Below, in pieces: positions 57,988 through 64,000 of a stretch of DNA of 64,000 bases. A program made the position numbers and the translations under genes. Source of the stretch: Chryseobacterium indologenes (GTDB lineage: Bacteria > Bacteroidota > Bacteroidia > Flavobacteriales > Weeksellaceae); contig CP065590.1 of the NCBI GenBank assembly GCA_016025055.1, positions 744,001 through 808,000 of the forward strand, read 5' to 3'. The notes under the pieces are model-generated. The model had not been told where the DNA came from. It searched no databases and was given only the letters and a program-made list of their open reading frames with translations. Position 1 is the stretch's first letter; each line of letters starts with the position of its first letter.

Positions 57988-59510
57988 ATGAAATTAAGTT
58001 TAGCAATTGCTTCACTGGCTTTGGCAATCCCTGTCGCCAGTTTTGCACAAGACTCAACTGCAGCCACAGACGGAAAATACCCTAATACATTTTCTTCAGG
58101 TTCTGCAAATGTATCCCCATTTAACAACCAAGCAAAAAGATTTAACGACTGGTCTATCTCAGTAGGAGCTGGTGTTCCGCTAATGCAATCGGCTGATTTG
58201 ACGTCAATCAAAAATGGTAACGGTAAAAACCTTTTTGGATATTCTGCTTATGTAAGTATTGACAAAGCAATCACCCATGCTTTTGGCATCAATTTACAAT
58301 ACGACAGAGGTGAAACCAGACAAGGATGGTTCAATACTAAAGATGCTGCTCCTGATGCAAAAGCTGTAGCCGGTAGAACTCAGTATGATGCGATCTCTAT
58401 CTTAGGAGATATCAACTTCTCTAATTTATTGAGAAGAGTTGACAACCACTCTCCTTACAGATGGGCACTTCATGGGTATGGTGGTGTTGGTACTATCGCT
58501 TACAGAGCATACCAGAAAGACAGCAAAGGACAACAGCTGATGACGGAAGTTAAACCATTCAAGCTTGGATCTTTCTTTGCTCAGGCTGGTGCCGGTTTAA
58601 AGTTCAAAGTTAACAGAAGAATCGACATCGAAGGTAGATTAATGTATGTAATAACAGGTGATGATACCTTTGACGGAGGTGGAGATCCATACAGCGAGGT
58701 TAACAGACGTTCTTCACAGGTTTCCGACAACTTCTTCAACGCTACCTTAGGTCTTTCATTCAAACTTGGAAAACACGACTCTCACCTGATGTGGCATGAT
58801 CCTCTTCAGGAAATCTATTATAAACTTGATGTATTGGCTAATAAAAAACAAGACATTGAAGTATGTAAAAAAGGAGATGCTGATAATGATGGAGTATGTG
58901 ACGATTGGGACAGACAGCTTGACACTCCTGCCGGAGCAAGAGTGGATGGTGCCGGAGTTGCTCTAGACACAGACTTAGACGGTGTTATTGACCTTTACGA
59001 TAAGTGTGTAACGGTTCCGGGACCTGTTGAAAACAACGGTTGCCCTGTGAAAAAGATAACAATCAAACTGCTGTAGAAGTAGAAAAAACATTGAAAGACA
59101 TTTACTTTAACTTTAATAAAGCAACCATAAGACCTGAATCTAACAGTAAATTGGATCTTGCGGCTTCCATTATTAAAGAAAACGGAGGTAATTACCTGTT
59201 GACAGGTCATACTGACATTAAAGGAAGTGCTGCTTATAACCTGAGATTATCTAAAGAAAGAGCTGCAGCTGTAGTTTCAGCTTTAGAAAACAGAGGTGTT
59301 AGTGATAATGTACTAAAGTCAAGAGGAGTAGGTTCTGCAGAAGCTAAGATTCCTGCCTCAGCTTCAGATGCTGAAAGACTAGCTGACAGAAAAGTAACGG
59401 TAAGATTTGTTGAAGGTTCTGAGTGGAATTCTATTAAAAAGAAAGACTATGAAGATGCTCCGGTGAAAAAAACTGTGAAAAAAGCACCAGCTAAGAAAAA
59501 GAAGAAATAA
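57988..59510 (+). CDS. OmpA-family protein with TSP3 repeats, paralogue 2 (frameshifted)
   Basis: About 507 aa after correction. Signal peptide (MKLSLAIASLALAIPVASFA), barrel (about 40-285), TSP3 region, then an OmpA C-terminal domain (DIYFNFNKATIRPESNSKLD, TGHTDIKGSAAYNLRLSKER) with the peptidoglycan-binding Asp/Arg, and a Lys-rich tail (KKTVKKAPAKKKKK). The frame breaks at A5 (59050-59054) right after GCPV; one more A gives GCPVKKDNNQTAVEVEKTL. Very similar to paralogue 3 in the barrel. Probably a structural outer-membrane protein tethering the envelope to peptidoglycan. Confidence 0.88.
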
Positions 59511-59527
59511 CTTCTTATTATATACAA

Positions 59528-59558
59528 AAACCGAAAAGAATTGTTCTTTTCGGTTTAT
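59528..59558 (+). terminator. Terminator after the second OmpA paralogue
   Basis: AACCGAAAAGAA pairs with TTCTTTTCGGTT around a short loop, followed by a T-rich tract. Confidence 0.7.
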
Positions 59559-59721
59559 TTTTTTTCTACTACGGAATATTTTACATACCTTTATATCATA
59601 TTAGGAGTATACCGTATAGAATATATTAACTAATCTACAGGCGTACTTAAAAAAATAATATAATATCACTTTTTTAACGTAAAAAATCATTTAAAATAAC
59701 TTAACTTAAAAAAATAACACT

Positions 59722-61155
59722 ATGAAATTAAGTTTAGCAATTGTTGCATTAGCGATGGCAATTCCTACCGCTACTTATGCACAAGACTCAACGGCAGTTT
59801 CAAAAGGAGAGTACCCTAATACATTTTCTTCTGGGTCTGCAAATGTTTCCCCATTTACCAACCAATCGAAAAGATTTAATGACTGGTCTATTTCCGCAGG
59901 GGTTGGAGTTCCATTGATGCAATCGGCAGATTTAACATCAATTAAAAATGGTAACGGTAAAAACCTTTTTGGATATTCTGCTTATGTAAGTATTGACAAA
60001 GCAATCACCCATGCTTTTGGGTTAAAGCTTCAATATGACAGAGGTGAAACCAGACAAGGATGGTTCAATACTAAAGATGCTGCTCCTGATGCAAAAGCTG
60101 TGGCAGGTAGAACTCAGTATGATGCGATCTCTATCTTAGGAGATATCAACTTCTCTAATTTATTGAGAAGAGTAGATAATCACTCTCCGTACAGATGGGC
60201 ACTTCATGGGTATGGTGGTGTTGGTACTATCGCTTACAGAGCATACCAGAAAAACATCAATGGACAACAGCTGATGACGGAAGTTAAACCATTCAAGCTT
60301 GGATCTTTCTTTGCTCAGGCTGGTGCCGGTTTAAAGTTCAAAGTTAACAGAAGAATCGACATCGAAGGTAGATTAATGTATGTAATAACAGGTGATGATA
60401 CCTTTGACGGAGGAGGAGATCCATACAGCGAAGTTAACAGACGTTCTTCACAGGTATCTGACAACTTCTTCAACGCTACTTTAGGTCTTTCTTTGAAATT
60501 AGGAAAACACGAATCTCACTTAATGTGGCATGATCCACTTCAGGAAATCTATTACAAACTTGATGTATTGGCTAACAAAAACCAGGATATCGAAGTATGT
60601 AAAAAAGGAGATGCTGATAACGATGGAGTATGCGACGATTGGGACAGACAACTCGACACTCCTGCCGGAGCACGAGTGGACGGTGCCGGAGTTGCTCTAG
60701 ACACAGACTTAGACGGTGTTATTGACCTTTACGATAAGTGCGTAACGGTTCCGGGACCTGTTGAAAACAACGGTTGTCCTAATACCGCTGGACCTGTAAT
60801 AGAAACAGAAACTAAACTGGAAGGAATCGAATTTGATTTAAATTCTGACAGAATTTTACCTTCAAATACTCCTATTCTGAATAACGCTGTAAACTATATC
60901 AATTCTTCAAATGGAGGTTATAAAGTAATCGGAGCTACTGATACAAGAGGTACTGATGCTTACAACCAGAAATTATCAGAAAGAAGAGCAAACAACGTTA
61001 AGAACTACCTGATTAAAAATGGTGTTCAGTCTGGTAAATTACAATCAGTAGGTAAAGGTGAAAAAGACCTTAAATACCCTGAGTGTGAACCAGCAACAAA
61101 ATGCCCTGAATGGAAAAACAGAGCAAACAGAAGAGTATACTTCGAAGCTAAATAG
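59722..61155 (+). CDS. OmpA-family protein with TSP3 repeats, paralogue 3
   Basis: 477 aa, intact. Signal peptide (MKLSLAIVALAMAIPTATYA), barrel (about 40-285), TSP3 region (about 295-350), and an OmpA domain (about 365-477: GIEFDLNSDRILPSNTPILN, IGATDTRGTDAYNQKLSERR, ANRRVYFEAK) with the TDxxG and R motifs for peptidoglycan. The barrel shares long near-identical DNA blocks with paralogue 2, while the OmpA domains differ clearly (the paralogue 2 form ends in a Lys-rich tail). A 150-bp AT-rich upstream region suggests its own promoter. Confidence 0.92.
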   Translation: MKLSLAIVALAMAIPTATYAQDSTAVSKGEYPNTFSSGSANVSPFTNQSKRFNDWSISAGVGVPLMQSADLTSIKNGNGKNLFGYSAYVSIDKAITHAFGLKLQYDRGETRQGWFNTKDAAPDAKAVAGRTQYDAISILGDINFSNLLRRVDNHSPYRWALHGYGGVGTIAYRAYQKNINGQQLMTEVKPFKLGSFFAQAGAGLKFKVNRRIDIEGRLMYVITGDDTFDGGGDPYSEVNRRSSQVSDNFFNATLGLSLKLGKHESHLMWHDPLQEIYYKLDVLANKNQDIEVCKKGDADNDGVCDDWDRQLDTPAGARVDGAGVALDTDLDGVIDLYDKCVTVPGPVENNGCPNTAGPVIETETKLEGIEFDLNSDRILPSNTPILNNAVNYINSSNGGYKVIGATDTRGTDAYNQKLSERRANNVKNYLIKNGVQSGKLQSVGKGEKDLKYPECEPATKCPEWKNRANRRVYFEAK

Positions 61156-61177
61156 TAAACTTATTATTTATTATATC

Positions 61178-61207
61178 AAAGTCACGCACCGCGTGACTTT
61201 TTTTGTT
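61178..61207 (+). terminator. Terminator after the third OmpA paralogue
   Basis: AAAGTCACGC pairs with GCGTGACTTT around a 3-nt loop, then T5. Confidence 0.85.
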
Positions 61208-61232
61208 TTAATACTTTCCTTACTTTTACATC

Positions 61233-63138
61233 ATGATTTCGCCGCAGGATTTTCAAAAGCTAAAATATGATACTCTTAAGTATTTTTGGGGCTACACCGG
61301 CTTCAGAGATTCTCAGGAAGAAATTATCAATTCCGTTATTAATGAAAAAGATACCCTGGTCCTGCTCCCTACGGGCGCCGGAAAATCATTATGCTACCAG
61401 CTTCCTGCGTTATTAAAAGAAGGAACCTGCCTTGTCATTTCACCTTTGCTTGCTTTGATGAAAGATCAGGTAAACCAACTTAAATTCCGTGGCATAGAAG
61501 CAGAATACTTATCTTCCGAACTGGATGAATATGATGCGGAAACTATTTACGACCGATGTAAAGAAGGACTTACAAAATTACTATATGTATCCCCCGAAAG
61601 ACTGACGAATACTCAATTTTTTGCAAAACATTGAAGAAATTGAACTTTCCTTTATTGCAGTTGATGAAGCTCACTGTATCTCAGAATGGGGACAGGATTT
61701 CCGTCCGAGTTATCAGAATATTAAAGGCTTTAGAAGCAATAACCCTGAAATTCCATGCCTGGCCCTTACCGCTACAGCTACCACAAAAGTGTTGGATGAA
61801 ATCAAAAATAAACTGGAACTCAGAAATCCTTCCGTCTTTCAAAAAAGTTTTAAAAGAGATAATATCAGAATCTTCACCGAAGAGGTTTCTGACAAATTTC
61901 AACGGGTACTGGATATTCTAAAATACAATAATGACTCAGGGATTGTCTATGTAAGAACCAGAAAGGAAGCAGAATTACTGGATGAATTTTTAAAGAAAAA
62001 TCAGCTAAAAAACGTAGATTACTTTCATGCCGGCTTAACAGCCAAAGAAAAAAATATAAGACAAACAACCTGGAATAAAAGTGATAATCACGTCTTGATT
62101 TCCACGAATGCCTTTGGAATGGGAATCGATAAAGACAATGTACGCTTTGTACTCCACTACTCTCCTGCCGCATCTATTGAAAATTATTACCAGGAAATCG
62201 GGAGAGCCGGAAGAGACGGTAAAGACAGCTTTGCTTTTATGCTCTGGAACAAACAGGAACTTTTGAATTTTGATGAAATTTTAAAAAATCAAATTCCCAA
62301 TAAAGCTGAATTTTTAAAGATCATCAGTTACCTCTACTCTATTTTTCAGGTTGCCGAATTTGAACTGCCGGAGAAAACATTCCAGCTGAATATCTCCGGA
62401 ATACAAAACTTCACCAGATTGTCTAAAGCGAAAATTAATAATATCCTTAATTTCCTGCACAATCAGGAGATTATCTATCACAATGACAACAAGAGTTTAT
62501 CTTCTCTTGAACTTTTCATTAAATCTGATGAGATTGATCAGTTACCTCAAAAAGATGCCTATTTTATCGAGCTTCTACTCCGTTCAGTGTCCGGAATTAC
62601 GACTCATAAAGTAATGTTCAGTGAGCAGCAGGTCAGCAATAAAATCGGAGTAAGCCCACAATTGATTAAAGAACGTTTGAAAGAACTTCAACAGAAGAAT
62701 TATCTAGAATATATTGACGGAGCCCTGTCTAGTATAAAGTTTTTAAAACCAAGGGATGAGAGGGCCATTCAGAATGCGTACTGGAAACTCTTTGAACATA
62801 TCCAGAAAAATAAAATCCAGAAATGGGAAGAGATGAAGTTTTATGTAGAAAATAATGATTACTGCAAAATGAAACTTATCCTTGCTTATTTTGGTGAGAA
62901 GAATTCAAAAAATTGTGGTCAATGCTCTGTTTGTGAAAAAAATAAACAGTCCATCTTCGGTAAAAATATTTCACAGCAGATCATTAACCTATTAGCTAAA
63001 AAAGCTTCTACTATTGAAGAACTTTCCATACAATTAAGCTATCATTCCAAAGAAAACATCTTAGAAAATCTTATCTTTTTGCTTGATTCAGGAAAGGTGA
63101 AAATGCTAAACTTCAGAACCTATGCACTGAATCATTAG
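61233..63138 (+). CDS. recQ: RecQ-family ATP-dependent DNA helicase (frameshifted)
   Basis: A 3'-5' DNA helicase in recombination repair, about 634 aa when joined. Walker A LLPTGAGKSLCYQLPALL, motif II VDEAHCISEWGQDFRPSY, motif III ALTATATTKV, motif VI YYQEIGRAGRDGKDSFAFML, and a C-terminal Cys cluster (CGQCSVCEKN) for zinc. The frame breaks at T6 (61617-61622); five T gives LTNTQFLQNIEEIELSF and joins the halves. No HRDC domain is seen. Bacteroidota often carry a second RecQ, and this shorter form without HRDC may be that paralogue. Confidence 0.92.
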
Positions 63139-63245
63139 GATTTTGTGTATAATTAGTCGTATAAAAAATCCCATCAACATACTCTAAAAACTCAGAACTC
63201 TATAGTAACGGAGCCCTTCCCATTTCTCATTTTTAAGTAAAAACT

Positions 63246-63253
63246 TATCTTTG
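63246..63253 (+). promoter_or_regulatory. -7 box very close to the fmt start
   Basis: TATCTTTG fits TAnnTTTG; TTTC (one off TTTG) lies 19 bp upstream at 63223-63226. Only 4 nt separate the box from the ATG at 63258, so the mRNA may be leaderless. Confidence 0.55.
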
Positions 63254-63257
63254 TGTT

Positions 63258-64000
63258 ATGAAATCATTGAAAGTCGTTTTTTTAGGTACTCCTGAGTTTG
63301 CAAAAACCTCTCTGGAGGCTATTCATCAATCTCACCATCACGTGGTAGGTGTGGTAACCGTTGCCGACAAAGCAAGCGGACGTGGGCAAAAGATTAATCA
63401 ATCACCGGTAAAAGTATACGCTGCCGAAAATAATATCCCTGTTTTTCAGCCGGAGAAATTAAGAAACCCCGAGTTTCTGGAAGAACTTCGAAAGCTGGAT
63501 GCCGATGTTTTTGTAGTGGTCGCATTCAGAATGATGCCTAAAATCCTTTTTGAAATGCCTAAAATGGGAACTTTCAATCTTCATGCTTCTTTATTACCGG
63601 ATTACAGAGGTGCTGCTCCCATCAACTATGCAGTGATCAACGGTGAAGAAAAAACGGGTGCAACTACCTTTTTTATCAATGAAAAAATTGATGAGGGAAA
63701 TATTTTACTACAGGCAGAGCTTGAAATTTCACCTAATGAAAATGCCGGAAGCCTCCATGACAGACTGATGGAAATAGGAGCTGAATTAGTCGTTAAAACA
63801 CTGGATGGATTGGCAGAAGATGCTATTGAGGAAAAACCTCAGCCACAAGTTGAACATCCTAAAAATGCATATAAGATATTCAAAGAAGATACCCGAATCA
63901 ATTGGAATGCTCCCTCTAAAACAGTTCATCAGTTTATTCTCGGAATGTCTCCTTACCCTGCAGCATTTACCACTTTAAAAATAGGTGATGAGGAAAAAGG
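63258..64000 (+). CDS. fmt: Methionyl-tRNA formyltransferase Fmt (partial at window edge)
   Basis: Formylates initiator Met-tRNA using 10-formyltetrahydrofolate. The visible 247 codons start MKSLKVVFLGTPEFAKTSLE and contain the formyl-transferase signature FNLHASLLPDYRGAAPI (catalytic Asn/His/Asp set) and FFINEKIDEGNILLQ. The C-terminal OB-like domain starts (SKTVHQFILGMSPYPAAF) and runs off the right edge. The supply of folate via FolK, also in this window, feeds this reaction. No stop codon is seen in the window. Confidence 0.95.
   Translation, partial: MKSLKVVFLGTPEFAKTSLEAIHQSHHHVVGVVTVADKASGRGQKINQSPVKVYAAENNIPVFQPEKLRNPEFLEELRKLDADVFVVVAFRMMPKILFEMPKMGTFNLHASLLPDYRGAAPINYAVINGEEKTGATTFFINEKIDEGNILLQAELEISPNENAGSLHDRLMEIGAELVVKTLDGLAEDAIEEKPQPQVEHPKNAYKIFKEDTRINWNAPSKTVHQFILGMSPYPAAFTTLKIGDEEK

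Noticed and set aside
57926..57990. Paralogue 1 of the OmpA set as frameshifted like paralogue 2
   Set aside because: Its stop comes after GCPTK and is followed immediately by a 10-bp terminator stem and then paralogue 2; no OmpA-domain sequence remains downstream to join.

Overview
The window looks like chromosome from a Bacteroidota bacterium of the Chryseobacterium/Weeksellaceae type. The evidence is AT-rich DNA, Bacteroidota promoters (TAnnTTTG, once with TTTG exactly 19 bp upstream), three cargo proteins with type A sorting domains of the type IX secretion system (T9SS), the rpmB-rpmG-DUF4295-ftsY order, and families such as DUF4290, DUF6443 and PF14376. The genus is inferred, not proven.

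Layout. (1) 1-16.7 kb is accessory DNA: a minus-strand replication/excision-type module (0-3.7 kb), a four-gene minus-strand toxin operon (T9SS-sorted protein, YD-repeat protein, RHS toxin, Imm33-like immunity protein; 4.1-13.0 kb), an XRE regulator, and a tyrosine recombinase near the right boundary. (2) 16.9-25.7 kb: katG, a haem-binding protein, a DCC-family protein, a GH13 amylase, DUF4290-murA, a lone NIL-domain gene under a palindromic operator, and a YiiX-like lipoprotein. (3) 25.8-38.6 kb: an OmpR-type two-component system, an RhtA-like exporter, mgtC-mgtA, and a CusBA/TolC-type heavy-metal RND efflux operon. The mgtC and efflux promoters carry the same 11-bp-phased direct-repeat array. 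(4) 38.8-51.8 kb: secreted proteins of unknown role, two T9SS cargo proteins, an aminotransferase, murB, proC, vanZ and lnt. (5) 52-64 kb: ribosomal proteins L28 and L33, DUF4295, RidA, ftsY, glsB, sppA, folK, three tandem OmpA/TSP3 paralogues, recQ and the start of fmt.

Two points affect how the window should be read. Nine genes, including the normally essential folK and lnt, are broken by single-base frameshifts, most of them in homopolymer runs. I read these as probable sequencing or assembly indels and give the joined gene spans. Also, several regulatory structures recur with exact geometry: the two activator-type arrays, a pair of matching palindromes flanking the toxin operon, and an operator overlapping the NIL promoter. 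These are the least explained features of the window.
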